Below are positions 8,557 through 17,380 of a stretch of 64,000 nucleotides of DNA, in pieces. Both the position numbers and the translations under genes were made by a program. The stretch is from an uncultured Flavobacteriaceae bacterium. Its GTDB lineage: Bacteria; Bacteroidota; Bacteroidia; Flavobacteriales; Flavobacteriaceae. The notes beneath the pieces are model-generated. The model saw only the letters and a list, made by a program, of their open reading frames with translations. It was not told the origin of the DNA and searched no databases. Location: positions 62,001 through 126,000 of the forward strand of contig CAJWAA010000003.1 in NCBI GenBank assembly GCA_913020295.1, in the 5' to 3' direction. Numbering within the stretch: the first letter of the stretch is position 1; the number at the start of each line of letters is the position of its first letter.

Positions 8557-9144
8557 ATGCATTTTTTCATCTCTAAAATTTTAAAAAAATGGTTTTCAGT
8601 TTTTACTGTTATCTTGATTATTTCTTGCGATGATGGTTCTTCAACCATTATGCAAATCAATCAATTTAATGAAAACCCTATAGGTATAGCCTATGATATT
8701 CGAATGACTTACACGGATTCGGCAGTGGTGAAAGCCATTTTGACAGCTCCAGTAAATTTAGATTTTACCCATTTAAGCTTTAAGTATTCCGAATTCCCTG
8801 AAGGATTAAAAATAATATTTTTCAACAGTAATAAAGATGAAAACATCCTAGTTGCTGATTATGGAATTCTTTACAACCAAACCAAAATAGTTGACCTTCA
8901 AGGAAATGTGGTGCTTTTATCTCACGACGGTTCAAGGTTGGAAACTGATCAGATGTATTGGGATGCTGAAAAAGAATGGCTTTTTACAGAGCAAACCTTC
9001 ACTTTCAAAAATATTAATTATGATATGGCTGCCATACGATTGGATACCAATAAAGAATTTAGTAAATTCCAAACAGGAAAACTTACAGGCACTATGTTAG
9101 TGGACGAACAAAAAGACTCTCTGATTGCAGATGAAAAATTATAA
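8557..9144 (+). CDS. lptC: LPS export ABC transporter periplasmic protein LptC
   Basis: LptC-family lipoprotein that would relay LPS from the inner-membrane ABC complex to the LptA bridge. A hydrophobic N-terminus ends in the lipobox-like IISC (Cys near residue 24), so it is probably lipid-anchored. The 195 residues then show the LptC/OstA-like beta pattern: IAYDIRMTYTDSAVVKAILTAP, ADYGILYNQTKIVDLQGNV, and SHDGSRLETDQMYWDAEKEW leading into WLFTEQ. The start codon immediately follows the TPR gene stop. The 3' end overlaps the next small gene by 14 bases. The family assignment is by motif pattern; an LptE homologue sits elsewhere in the window (37124-37651), consistent with a complete Lpt system. 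Confidence 0.85.
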   Translation: MHFFISKILKKWFSVFTVILIISCDDGSSTIMQINQFNENPIGIAYDIRMTYTDSAVVKAILTAPVNLDFTHLSFKYSEFPEGLKIIFFNSNKDENILVADYGILYNQTKIVDLQGNVVLLSHDGSRLETDQMYWDAEKEWLFTEQTFTFKNINYDMAAIRLDTNKEFSKFQTGKLTGTMLVDEQKDSLIADEKL

Positions 9145-9328
9145 AATTTCTGAAATCCTTTACTGGATTATTGCTGTGGTGGCTTTCTATGAGTCAATTA
9201 GTTTATGGAGTTCCAATCGACAAAAGGCATACATATTTATTGGGTTTACCTTTATTTCGGTTTTTATGGCGCTATTCAGAAGACATTTTCGAAAAAAGTT
9301 TAACAAAAGGGGAAATTCCTCTCAATGA
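9131..9328 (+). CDS. Small two-helix membrane protein, unknown function
   Basis: 65 residues. Two hydrophobic segments (ISEILYWIIAVVAFYESISLW and AYIFIGFTFISVFMALF) flank a short polar loop, and the C-terminus is strongly basic (RRHFRKKFNKRGN), predicting cytoplasmic ends by the positive-inside rule. A TTG six bases upstream is also in frame, but ATG at 9131 gives a normal start. It overlaps lptC by 14 bases and the CNNM gene by 4 (ATGA), an arrangement that implies translational coupling and argues that it is a real gene. I recognise no domain. It could be an accessory to the CNNM transporter-like protein or to Lpt, but nothing in the sequence proves either. Confidence 0.7.
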   Translation: MKNYKISEILYWIIAVVAFYESISLWSSNRQKAYIFIGFTFISVFMALFRRHFRKKFNKRGNSSQ

Positions 9329-10599
9329 TCATCTCTGACCTTGTCATTATTATTTGTCTGATACTCTCAGCTTTTTTTTCAGGGATGGAAATTGCGTTTG
9401 TTTCTGCGAACAAGATTTTTTTGGAAATTGAAAAGCAACAGGCAGGTTTTAATGCTAAGTTTCTAAACTTTATTACTAAAAACCCCTCTCGTTTTATTGC
9501 CACTATGTTGGTGGGTAATAATATATCACTGGTAATTTATGGTATATTTATGGGTGACCGTATTTTGCAATTATTTTTCCCTGAAACCCTTTCAGGGGAG
9601 GGCATCAGCATTCGAATTGTTTTTATTCAAACAGTCATCTCTACAATAATCATTTTAATTACAGCAGAGTTTCTTCCCAAAGTTTTTTTTCAACAATTTT
9701 CCAATGTTTTGATTAAGATTTTTGCCTTTCCTACTGCTTTTTTCTACGCATTGTTCTCCCCAATTACAACCATGATCATCAAGTTGTCAGATTTAATTCT
9801 TATGAAGTTTTTCAGCACTAAAGGAGATCAAATACAATTGACTTTTTCCAAAATAGAATTGGGAAATTATATTGAGGAACAATTGGAGTCGACAAAAGAT
9901 ATTGATAATGTAGATAGTGAAATCCAAATTTTCCAAAATGCACTTGACTTTTCGGAGGTAAAAGTAAGAGAAGCCATGGTTCCCAGAACTGAAGTTGTTT
10001 CTATTGAAATTGGGGCTTCATTGTCAGATGTAAAAAAACTTTTTACCTCCAGTGGCTTATCAAAAATACCAGTTTTTGAGAATTCTATTGATGATGTTTT
10101 GGGATATATCCATGCTTTTGAAATGTTTAAAAAACCTACTGATCTAAAAAAAATTTTACTTCCAGTGGCTTTTGTTCCCGAGACAATGAGGATCAGTGAA
10201 GTACTCAAATTGTTGACTAAACAACACAAGAGTATTGCAGTTGTAATGGATGAGTATGGCGGAACTTCTGGAATCATTACCGTGGAGGATATTATTGAGG
10301 AACTTTTTGGTGAAATTGAAGACGAACACGATCATGTTGCCCTTTTTGAAAAACAAATTGATGAAGGTTTGTTTGAATTCTCTGCTCGATTGGAAGTTGA
10401 TTACATTAATCAAAATTATGATGTCAATCTACCTGAAAACGAATTTTATGAGACCTTAGGTGGATTAATAGTTTATTTAAAAGAGGAAATCCCATCTAAA
10501 GGAACACTGATTGAGTTTGAAAATTATGAATTTGAAATCAAAGAGGTAACTTCCACAAAAATTGAAAGAGTAATCCTCAGGGTCAAAGATGACAATTAA
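9325..10599 (+). CDS. CNNM/CorC (HlyC) family membrane protein with CBS pair
   Basis: A 424-residue protein in three parts. Residues 1 to about 190 hold a CNNM (DUF21) transmembrane domain with the FFSGMEIAFVSANK opening and NPSRFIATMLVGNNI. About 200-320 hold a CBS pair (VREAMVPRTEVVSIE, and KSIAVVMDEYGGTSGIITVEDIIEEL with FGEIEDEHD). The last 90 residues are a CorC_HlyC transporter-associated domain (ARLEVDYINQNYDVNLPE, FYETLGGLI). The family is linked to magnesium and cobalt homeostasis, and the adenosine-binding CBS pair probably senses nucleotides. GldE is a paralogue in this phylum, but it is normally linked to gldD, so the gliding name is not used. It overlaps the preceding small gene. 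Confidence 0.88.
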   Translation: MIISDLVIIICLILSAFFSGMEIAFVSANKIFLEIEKQQAGFNAKFLNFITKNPSRFIATMLVGNNISLVIYGIFMGDRILQLFFPETLSGEGISIRIVFIQTVISTIIILITAEFLPKVFFQQFSNVLIKIFAFPTAFFYALFSPITTMIIKLSDLILMKFFSTKGDQIQLTFSKIELGNYIEEQLESTKDIDNVDSEIQIFQNALDFSEVKVREAMVPRTEVVSIEIGASLSDVKKLFTSSGLSKIPVFENSIDDVLGYIHAFEMFKKPTDLKKILLPVAFVPETMRISEVLKLLTKQHKSIAVVMDEYGGTSGIITVEDIIEELFGEIEDEHDHVALFEKQIDEGLFEFSARLEVDYINQNYDVNLPENEFYETLGGLIVYLKEEIPSKGTLIEFENYEFEIKEVTSTKIERVILRVKDDN

Positions 10600-10665
10600 G
10601 GGTTTTATGCTCTATCAATTTCTTAAAACTGTTGTTGTAACACCCTAAATAACAAAAAGATTCTT

Positions 10666-10696
10666 TTTCATAATCAAAAAGGAAATTGTATTTTCG
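10666..10696 (+). promoter_or_regulatory. Probable promoter for the PpiD-like gene
   Basis: TTTC (10666-10669), a 19-base spacer and TATTTTCG (10689-10696) match the TTTG/TAnnTTTG pattern with one mismatch in each box. The expected RNA start, near 10702, lies ahead of ATG 10719. It sits in the 119-bp gap after the CNNM gene. Confidence 0.5.
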
Positions 10697-10718
10697 CAAC
10701 CGATTCAAAAAAGACGAT

Positions 10719-12833
10719 ATGGCAGTATTAGGTCAGATTAGACAGCGTTCAGTATTCCTTATTCTGGTTATAGGTATGGCATTATTTGCTTTTGTAATCT
10801 CAGGGGTTTTTGATGGAAATTCAGCTGGTGGTGGACCAAGTGAACCTATAGCAGTTGTTAATGAGGAGGAGATAGAATTAACATTATACAGGCAATTGGT
10901 AGAAAATACAGAGAGAAACTATAATTTTTCTACGATGCAGGCTGTAAATACTGTTTGGGATCAATTGTTGAGAGCCACTATTTTCAGGCAAGAGTTTGAA
11001 CGTTTGGGAATTGATGCTGGCAAAGAACAGATTGAAATGATTCTATCCCAAGACCAGAGAATTTTTCAAGACCCAAGATTTCAGAATGATGCAGGCTTTT
11101 TTGATTTTGGAATTTTTACCAACTTCATTAACCGTTTGCGTGTTGAAAATCCCCAAGCCTATGAAAACTGGAAAATGCAAGAGGAGAATATTGTCGGAAT
11201 GGCTAAAGAAAATATATATTATGATTTGATTAAATCTAGCAACGGTTTTACCGAATTGGAGGGAAAAAATGCTTACCACAGCCAAAATGACAAGGTCAAT
11301 CTGAAGTACGTAAGGCTCCCTTTTTCTGACATTCCGGACAGTCTATTTAAAATATCTGAATCTGACATCAAGCAATTCATCAATAAAAGAAAAGTGGATT
11401 ATGAGACCGAGGTAAGCAGGTCAGTTCGCTACGTGATTTTTACCGAAGAAGCATCTGAGGCTGACGAAAATCAAATCCGAGCGGATATGGAAAAACTTAA
11501 AACCCGCAGGATTGAGTACAACGACGTGTCCAAGCTAACTGATACCATTGAAGGCTTGGCTACTACCAATAATATAACCGATTTTGTTGAACAGTACTCC
11601 GAAACTCCTTTCGATTCGATATACAAAACCAAAGGAAATATAATCAATGAATATGCAGATATTATCTTTGGCCTCAATCCCGGTGATGTTTTTGGACCAT
11701 ACAAGGATCGCAATCAATTTAAAATCTCACGATTTCTCGATCGAAAAAAGGGGGGTGCTATAAAAGCAAGTCATATTTTGGTGGCTTTCAAAGGTGCTGA
11801 AAGAGCTAATCCTGACATCACAAGAACCAAAGAGGAGGCAAAAAAAAAGGCTCAAGAATTGTACCGAAAAGCGAGAAAAAAACCTAATGATTTTGCACAA
11901 CTGGCTACCGAAAATTCTGATGGACCCTCAAAGTCACTTGGTGGAGATTTAGGCTTCTTTCAGGAAGGTATGATGACTAAAAAGTTTTTTAATTTTTGCA
12001 ACCGTTCAAGGGTTGGAAGAATTGGATTGGTAGAAACTGAATTTGGTTTTCATATTATCAAGGTCACAGACAAAGAGGATGTGGTTTTGACCGCTGATGT
12101 GATCAAAGAGATAGTTCCCTCGGAGGAGACCTCTAATAGTGTTTTCCAAAAAACAACTCAGTTTGAGATGGAGTGTATGAAAAGCAAACAATTGGATACG
12201 GTTGCCATGAATTATGACTACGAGGTAAAGTTTGTTCAAAAAGTCAATCTTTTAGACGAGAACCTCCCAGGTTTAATACGTCAAAGGAATTTGGTTCAGT
12301 GGTTGTTTGACGAAGATACCGGAGTCGGAGATATCAAACGATTTAGTATGACCAATGGAGGATATGTAGTGGCCCAATTATCGGGAATTACTCCAAAAGG
12401 TTCGGTTAATTTTGAGTCGGTCAGATTTGAGGTGATCCAAGAGATAATGAAGGAGCTCAAGACCGCTTATTTGTTAAAAATACATTCTGACAAAACATCT
12501 TTAGATGCCCTTGCTGGTGCTGCCGATAAAGAAGTAGAGACTGCTTCGGCAGTGACTCAAGAGAATACAGTGATAGCTGGTGCAGGATCAGAACCCTACT
12601 TAATTGGTACTGCTTTTGCTCTGGAGCTCAATCAACCTTCGGCTTTGATTAAAGGTAATAATGGGGTATATATGATTGAAGTCACTTCCAAAGAAATTGC
12701 TGATGAGTTGGAAAGTTATAGGGCTTATGCTAATGCGCTCCAAAACGAGGAGAACACGAGGATCAATAGTTCTATTTATGAAGCCCTACGCTCTTCTGCA
12801 GAGATTGAAGACAACCGTCAGTTGTACTATTAG
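10719..12833 (+). CDS. PpiD/SurA-type peptidylprolyl isomerase foldase
   Basis: Inner-membrane-anchored periplasmic chaperone for exported proteins. MAVLGQIRQRS is followed by a transmembrane helix (VFLILVIGMALFAFVISGVF) and then a SurA_N-like helical region. A parvulin domain lies at about residues 349-457 (KASHILVAFKG, FAQLATENSDGPSKSLGGDL, TEFGFHIIKVTD), and a second degenerate PPIase-like segment follows (EPYLIGTAFALELNQPSALI). Total is 704 residues, normal for Bacteroidota PpiD-like proteins. ATG 10719 is preferred over an in-frame TTG at 10686 because the family begins MAVLGxIRxRS and because the TTG lies inside the probable promoter. The 3' end overlaps the convergent GHMP kinase gene by 4 bases. 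Confidence 0.9.
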   Translation: MAVLGQIRQRSVFLILVIGMALFAFVISGVFDGNSAGGGPSEPIAVVNEEEIELTLYRQLVENTERNYNFSTMQAVNTVWDQLLRATIFRQEFERLGIDAGKEQIEMILSQDQRIFQDPRFQNDAGFFDFGIFTNFINRLRVENPQAYENWKMQEENIVGMAKENIYYDLIKSSNGFTELEGKNAYHSQNDKVNLKYVRLPFSDIPDSLFKISESDIKQFINKRKVDYETEVSRSVRYVIFTEEASEADENQIRADMEKLKTRRIEYNDVSKLTDTIEGLATTNNITDFVEQYSETPFDSIYKTKGNIINEYADIIFGLNPGDVFGPYKDRNQFKISRFLDRKKGGAIKASHILVAFKGAERANPDITRTKEEAKKKAQELYRKARKKPNDFAQLATENSDGPSKSLGGDLGFFQEGMMTKKFFNFCNRSRVGRIGLVETEFGFHIIKVTDKEDVVLTADVIKEIVPSEETSNSVFQKTTQFEMECMKSKQLDTVAMNYDYEVKFVQKVNLLDENLPGLIRQRNLVQWLFDEDTGVGDIKRFSMTNGGYVVAQLSGITPKGSVNFESVRFEVIQEIMKELKTAYLLKIHSDKTSLDALAGAADKEVETASAVTQENTVIAGAGSEPYLIGTAFALELNQPSALIKGNNGVYMIEVTSKEIADELESYRAYANALQNEENTRINSSIYEALRSSAEIEDNRQLYY

Positions 12834-13729
12834 AGCATCATCTCTTTGTAACTGATCACAACATTATAACCTTTGTTTTTAAAATAATCCGGTGTGGAGT
12901 TATCTCCAGTGGCCAAAATAAAATCACCACCCCAAGCACCCAGGCTTTTGATCGTTCCAGGAAAATCGGGAAATTGCTTTTCTTTAATGGGAACCAACCC
13001 TAAAATTTTGGAGATGAATCTTTCATGCTCGTTAAGTATTTTCTCAAATTCATCCAATGTATCGGCCTTAGAAGCAGCCCTAGTCAGTGATGTGGTATGA
13101 GTGATTTGCTCCTGATTGATGTTTTGTTTTTTAAATTGTTTTATGGCTTCCCTACTGTTTTTTTTATGCTTAAGATAGATAAAGTATAAGTTAGATTTGA
13201 ATTCGGGATCAAATTTACACGCTTCGATGTGGGGTTGGGTTTTGTCTACACTATAGATTAGAGGACTTTTTGAGGTTGCACAGGCAATGTCGTATCCACT
13301 CCCACCAAAGCTATTTGTGAGTAGAGTGTAAGGGTTAGTTTGAGACCACTGGGCCAAATTTGAAATCAATGTGGAGGAAGTTCCCAACCCCCAATGACGG
13401 TCAAATTCCAGGCGGGTTTTAACCATTCCTCCGTTTTGTATGAGAAAACTATTATTTTGATCCCGTATGGTTTTCAAAATTCCTACCAAGCGTTTGGCAA
13501 TATTGGAATCATTGGTGTTCTTAATACTGAAATCCAGAATGTTCATAGAGGCACTAAACCAGAGTAGATTTTTGTTGTCCAAACTTTCCCATTTTAGGGT
13601 TTTTGAATCATCCGGTTGAAAATCAAGCATTTGCCCCATTTTGGTGGGAATTGCTAATGCTTTTGCACCTTTCAAAACCATGTATTCCCCCGTAATTAAA
13701 AGTTTGCCGTGGCTGTAGCATTTGGTCAT
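12830..13729 (-). CDS. GYDIA family GHMP kinase (probable mevalonate-pathway kinase)
   Basis: 299-residue GHMP-superfamily small-molecule kinase. It shows the N-terminal YSHGKLLITGEYMVLKGAKALAIP, the ATP-binding loop LGTSSTLISNLAQW and the family-naming GSGYDIACATS. The neighbour 4 bases upstream encodes HMG-CoA reductase, so the substrate is probably mevalonate or phosphomevalonate in isoprenoid synthesis. The exact step cannot be told from sequence, since mevalonate kinase and phosphomevalonate kinase share these motifs. It is in a two-gene minus-strand operon as the downstream member. The 3' end meets the PpiD gene tail to tail with a 4-bp overlap and no recognisable terminator. Confidence 0.87.
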   Translation of the reverse strand: MTKCYSHGKLLITGEYMVLKGAKALAIPTKMGQMLDFQPDDSKTLKWESLDNKNLLWFSASMNILDFSIKNTNDSNIAKRLVGILKTIRDQNNSFLIQNGGMVKTRLEFDRHWGLGTSSTLISNLAQWSQTNPYTLLTNSFGGSGYDIACATSKSPLIYSVDKTQPHIEACKFDPEFKSNLYFIYLKHKKNSREAIKQFKKQNINQEQITHTTSLTRAASKADTLDEFEKILNEHERFISKILGLVPIKEKQFPDFPGTIKSLGAWGGDFILATGDNSTPDYFKNKGYNVVISYKEMML

Positions 13730-13733
13730 GGAA

Positions 13734-15047
13734 TCAGGGATTGGATTTTAAGAAATCGTTTACTGCGCTGTAGGTGATCGTTTGGGTTTTAAAATACTCA
13801 AGGGCTTTTTCTTTTTGATTGGCTGAAGCCTGGTGCTGATTGAGAATGTTGAGTAAGTGCATTTTCATGTGTCCTTTTTGGATTCCCGAGGTAATCAAAG
13901 ATCTTACCGCAGCAAAGTTTTGTGCCAAACCTGCTACGGCAACTATTTCCATTAGATTTTTGGCATTGGGATTGCCCAACAGCTCCAGAGACCATTTCAC
14001 CATAGGGTGCAATTGGGTAAGTCCTCCAACAGTCCCAAGCGAGAGGGGTAATTTGAGTTTGAAAACGAAATCATCACCCTCCAAAAAAGCATTGCTTAAA
14101 CTTGAATAAATACCATTCCGAGCAGCAAAGGCGTGAACACCAGCCTCAACTGCTCTAAAGTCATTTCCTGTAGCGATGACAACAGCGTCAATTCCATTCA
14201 TGATCCCTTTGTTGTGAGTAACCGCCCGGTAAGGTTCTTTTTGAGAAATTTCTATCGCAAGAATGAATTTTTGGGCAAATTGCATACCTGACATTCCGGT
14301 TTGACCTCCCAATGATCTAACTGGACAACGCACCTCAGCTTCAACCAAACATTGAGGGACATAATTAGAGAGGATGCTCATGATGACCTCAATTGAAAAT
14401 CGTTCTTTTAAAAACACTTCATGATCCACAGCGAGAGATTGTAATGTTTTAGCAATCTTCTCTAGGCAGGAATTAATAAAATTAGCCCCCATTGAGTCTA
14501 CCGTCTCAAAAGTGAGGTGAAGCTGATAGTAGTCTTCTATTAGATCTGATTTGTCTTTAAGTCTGATATCAACAATTCCTCCCCCCCGTTTTTCCATGTT
14601 AGCAGTGAGTGATGAGATACTGTCGATCAGCATTGGTTTTTTTTGCTCAAAAAAAGTCTGGAGTTGTTTCGTTTTTCCTTCGAATAAGAAGTGAACCTGT
14701 CCTATTTTTTGGGTTCCCAGAATTTTGGTTTTGAATCCCCCTCTTGAGGCCCAAAATTTAGCTGCATTGCATGCGGCTGCAACTACTGAGCTTTCTTCCG
14801 TGGCCATAGGTAGGGTGTATTCCTTACCGTTGATCACAAAATTGGGGGCTACTCCCAATGGAATGTAATAGTTAGTAATGGAATTCTCGATGAACTCATC
14901 ATGAAGTTTTTGTTTCTCCTCGTTATTGTGGTTGTATGAGGAAATAATCTTCTTGGCTTCGGAGGCATCCTCAAAATGTATTTGGGTGACCCAATTTATT
15001 TTTTCTGCTTTGGATAGTTTGGAAAAACCCTCTATTTTCTTTGACAT
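13734..15047 (-). CDS. Hydroxymethylglutaryl-CoA reductase, class II (degradative-type family)
   Basis: Interconverts HMG-CoA and mevalonate. 437 residues, typical of class II soluble bacterial enzymes, with no membrane helices. Motifs: MATEESSVVAAACNAAKFWASRGG at the start of the catalytic region, the substrate motif DSMGANFINSCLE, the catalytic Lys in THNKGIMNGIDAVVIATGNDFR with the catalytic Asp, and the C-terminal region with a conserved His (QKGHMKMHLLN). Family members labelled degradative work in the biosynthetic direction in mevalonate-pathway bacteria, and the adjacent GHMP kinase favours that role. It is first in the minus-strand pair. I saw no promoter that matches both consensus boxes upstream. 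Confidence 0.93.
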   Translation of the reverse strand: MSKKIEGFSKLSKAEKINWVTQIHFEDASEAKKIISSYNHNNEEKQKLHDEFIENSITNYYIPLGVAPNFVINGKEYTLPMATEESSVVAAACNAAKFWASRGGFKTKILGTQKIGQVHFLFEGKTKQLQTFFEQKKPMLIDSISSLTANMEKRGGGIVDIRLKDKSDLIEDYYQLHLTFETVDSMGANFINSCLEKIAKTLQSLAVDHEVFLKERFSIEVIMSILSNYVPQCLVEAEVRCPVRSLGGQTGMSGMQFAQKFILAIEISQKEPYRAVTHNKGIMNGIDAVVIATGNDFRAVEAGVHAFAARNGIYSSLSNAFLEGDDFVFKLKLPLSLGTVGGLTQLHPMVKWSLELLGNPNAKNLMEIVAVAGLAQNFAAVRSLITSGIQKGHMKMHLLNILNQHQASANQKEKALEYFKTQTITYSAVNDFLKSNP

Positions 15048-15143
15048 ATCGATCTTTTCACAACTGTGTAAAGATACACTATTCTATTTTTTTTAATTTG
15101 GAGTATTTAGTAAGTTCAAAAATTCACTGTCTTATAAAATGAG

Positions 15144-15151
15144 TAACTTTG
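15144..15151 (+). promoter_or_regulatory. Probable -7 box for the peptide transporter gene
   Basis: TAACTTTG fits TAnnTTTG exactly, 22 bases ahead of ATG 15174, in the 126-bp gap between the divergent HMG-CoA reductase and POT genes. No good TTTG box is present at the right distance, so this is a moderate call. Confidence 0.4.
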
Positions 15152-15173
15152 AACCCAAATATGCACTAGTATT

Positions 15174-16529
15174 ATGTCTGAATCTAATCTCAATGAACCC
15201 CATGAAAAAATCTTTTTGGGTCATCCTGCAGGATTATTTGTTTTATTTTTTACAGAGCTTTGGGAACGCTTTTCCTATTACGGTATGCGGGCCTTGTTTA
15301 CCATTTTTTTAGTGGCGGAGACCACCAGTCAAAATCCTGGTTTTGGATGGTCTAATGAGGAGGCTATTTGGTTGTATGGTTGGTACACCATGTTGGTTTA
15401 CATTGCTGCTATTCCCGGGGGGTGGATTGCCGATAATTTGTTGGGTCAAAAAAAAACCGTTATGTTGGGCGGGATCTTGCTTTGTTTGGGTCATGGAATA
15501 TTGGCTTTTGATAGCGAGTTGAGTTTTTACATCGGTTGCGGTTTTATCATCTTGGGAGTAGGAGGACTCAAGCCGAATATATCCAGTATGGTGGGGGGGC
15601 TTTACCCTCAAGGAGATGAGAGAAGAGACCTTGGATTCTATATTTTTTATATGGGTATTAATTTGGGTGCATTTTTGGCTCCGCTATTTTGCGGTTGGGT
15701 GGGAGAAACTTACAATTGGCATTATGGGTTTGGACTTGCTGCTATGGGAATGTTGATTGGTCAAATCACATATTATTTTGGTCAAAAATATCTCGTTGGT
15801 GTTGGGGAGTTAAAAAAAACCTCAACAGAGGAAAAAAAGAAATTGAGACAAAAAAAATTAACTCCGATAGAAAAGGACAGGATTAAGGTACTATTGATCT
15901 CTTTCTTGATGATCATTATTTTTTGGGGCGCCTTTGAACAGGCCGGTGGACTGATGAACCTATATGCCAAGCAAAAGACCGATCGGATGCTTTTAGGTTA
16001 TGAAATTCCAGCCTCGTGGTTTCAGTCTTTAAATGCCTTTTTCATCATTACCCTTGCTGTGGTGATTGGAGGAATGTGGATGAGGATCAAATCTAAAGGG
16101 AGGGAAGCTTCTGCTATCTTTAAAATAGCGGTTGGTATTATGATTATGGGATTTGGATTTTTATTCATGCGTTTTGCTGCTTTAGAGTATGAGTTCTTGG
16201 GATATTCATCTATGCATTGGTTGGTGCTGGCATACTTATTTCATACCGTGGGCGAGTTGTGCGCTTCTCCGGTATCACTGTCCTACATTACCAAGTTGGC
16301 TCCAGAAAAATATGCTGCTCTAATGATGGGCTTGTATTTTGCCGCTTCAGGTTTGGGCAATAAGCTTGCAGCCAACATTGGAGAGAATGCTGAAGCAACA
16401 GGTGAGAAGGCAACATTTACAGGAATTTTTATCTTTTGTAGTGTATTTGCTCTTTTGGTTATCGCACTACTAAAACCCATAAAACGACTGGCTCATGGAG
16501 CAGAAGATCTAAACTTAAAAACATTTTGA
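15174..16529 (+). CDS. POT/PTR family proton-dependent peptide transporter
   Basis: Major-facilitator transporter that takes up di- and tripeptides with protons across the inner membrane. 451 residues with about 12-14 hydrophobic helices. Signatures: GLFVLFFTELWERFSYYGMR with the E-x-x-E-R-F-S-Y-Y motif in helix 1, the PTR2 motif region GGWIADNLLGQKKTVMLGG, FYIFYMGINLGAFLAPLFCG in helix 5, and FWGAFEQAGGLMNLYA in helix 7, whose Glu is conserved. The family also includes nitrate and drug transporters, but the E-x-x-E-R motif fits proton-peptide symport. The stop codon overlaps nothing; the thioredoxin gene follows 5 bases later and is probably co-transcribed. Confidence 0.92.
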   Translation: MSESNLNEPHEKIFLGHPAGLFVLFFTELWERFSYYGMRALFTIFLVAETTSQNPGFGWSNEEAIWLYGWYTMLVYIAAIPGGWIADNLLGQKKTVMLGGILLCLGHGILAFDSELSFYIGCGFIILGVGGLKPNISSMVGGLYPQGDERRDLGFYIFYMGINLGAFLAPLFCGWVGETYNWHYGFGLAAMGMLIGQITYYFGQKYLVGVGELKKTSTEEKKKLRQKKLTPIEKDRIKVLLISFLMIIIFWGAFEQAGGLMNLYAKQKTDRMLLGYEIPASWFQSLNAFFIITLAVVIGGMWMRIKSKGREASAIFKIAVGIMIMGFGFLFMRFAALEYEFLGYSSMHWLVLAYLFHTVGELCASPVSLSYITKLAPEKYAALMMGLYFAASGLGNKLAANIGENAEATGEKATFTGIFIFCSVFALLVIALLKPIKRLAHGAEDLNLKTF

Positions 16530-16534
16530 TTAAT

Positions 16535-17077
16535 ATGAAAATGAAGTTTTTAATTATTGTTTTTAGCCTGACTAGTTTTTGGGTAAATGCGCAAACCATT
16601 GAATGGATGACTTTCAGGGAAGCACTTGAGGCTCAGAAAGAAAATCCCAAAAAAATTATTGTAGATGTTTATACCGATTGGTGTGGGCCTTGTAAATTGA
16701 TGGATAAAAAAACCTTTCAAAACCGAGATGTAGCTGCCTATATCTCTGAACATTATTACGCAGTAAAATTCAACGCTGAGGGACAAGAAACCATTAATTA
16801 CTTTGGCAATACATTTACTAATCCCAATTATGATTCAAATAGAAGAGGGAGAAATTCAACTCACCAGTTTACCCAATTTTTGGGAGTTAAAGGATATCCA
16901 ACAGTGGTTTTTATAAGTGAAACGGGTGATTTGATTACCCCATTAGTGGGCTATCAAAATCCACAACAGATAGAACTCTACCTAAAAATGATCAAGCAAG
17001 GTGATTATATGATATTCAGTGAGCCCCAGGATTTTGAAAAATATCGCAAAAACTTTAGGCCCAAGTTCAGAGGTTAA
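16535..17077 (+). CDS. Secreted thioredoxin-family protein
   Basis: 180 residues with a signal peptide (MKMKFLIIVFSLTSFWVNAQ) followed by a thioredoxin fold: IIVDVYTDWCGPCKLMDKKTF carries the canonical W-C-G-P-C-K redox site, and GVKGYPTVVFISETG supplies the cis-proline. The fold is interrupted by an Asn/Arg-rich stretch (NYDSNRRGRNSTHQF) between the second and third strands. It probably acts as a periplasmic thiol reductase or oxidase. ATG 16535 is chosen because an upstream in-frame TTG at 16526 lies within the POT stop region and adds nothing to the signal peptide. The partner and redox direction are unknown. Confidence 0.85.
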   Translation: MKMKFLIIVFSLTSFWVNAQTIEWMTFREALEAQKENPKKIIVDVYTDWCGPCKLMDKKTFQNRDVAAYISEHYYAVKFNAEGQETINYFGNTFTNPNYDSNRRGRNSTHQFTQFLGVKGYPTVVFISETGDLITPLVGYQNPQQIELYLKMIKQGDYMIFSEPQDFEKYRKNFRPKFRG

Positions 17078-17380
17078 TCAGATAAGTCCATTTTATTTTA
17101 AAAATTAGATGTTGCGATTCTGACATTTTTTTCCTTTCTTAAACACTCTACAATTTTTAAAAGCCATTGGAAAAAACTAATTTGGGATGAATATCTGACA
17201 ATGCACGATAGGATGACTACAGGATAATAATTGATGAGAGGGCTCAAAATGGAATTTTATAAATGGCCTTTTCATCCAAGATCAATAGGTATAAATTTCT
17301 TCTAAAAAAAATGTTTCCTAAATTTTTGATTATGAGGATTATCATTTGAAATTTGGGACAATAAACCATCAAATTTAAAA
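17078..17380. other. 303-bp gap between convergent genes, no feature recognised
   Basis: The region between the thioredoxin and lpxB 3' ends has stops in all frames. The inverted repeat AAATTTG with CAAATTT near 17350-17375 is weak and lacks a T-run, so I do not call a terminator. No RNA gene is visible. Confidence 0.4.

Noticed and set aside
10686-10718. TTG start 33 bases upstream of the PpiD-like gene
   Set aside because: It falls inside the probable promoter and would extend the protein past its usual N-terminus MAVLGxIR.
17345-17380. AAATTTG/CAAATTT inverted repeat after lpxB as terminator
   Set aside because: AT-only arms with a 14-base loop and no T-run; likely chance in AT-rich DNA.
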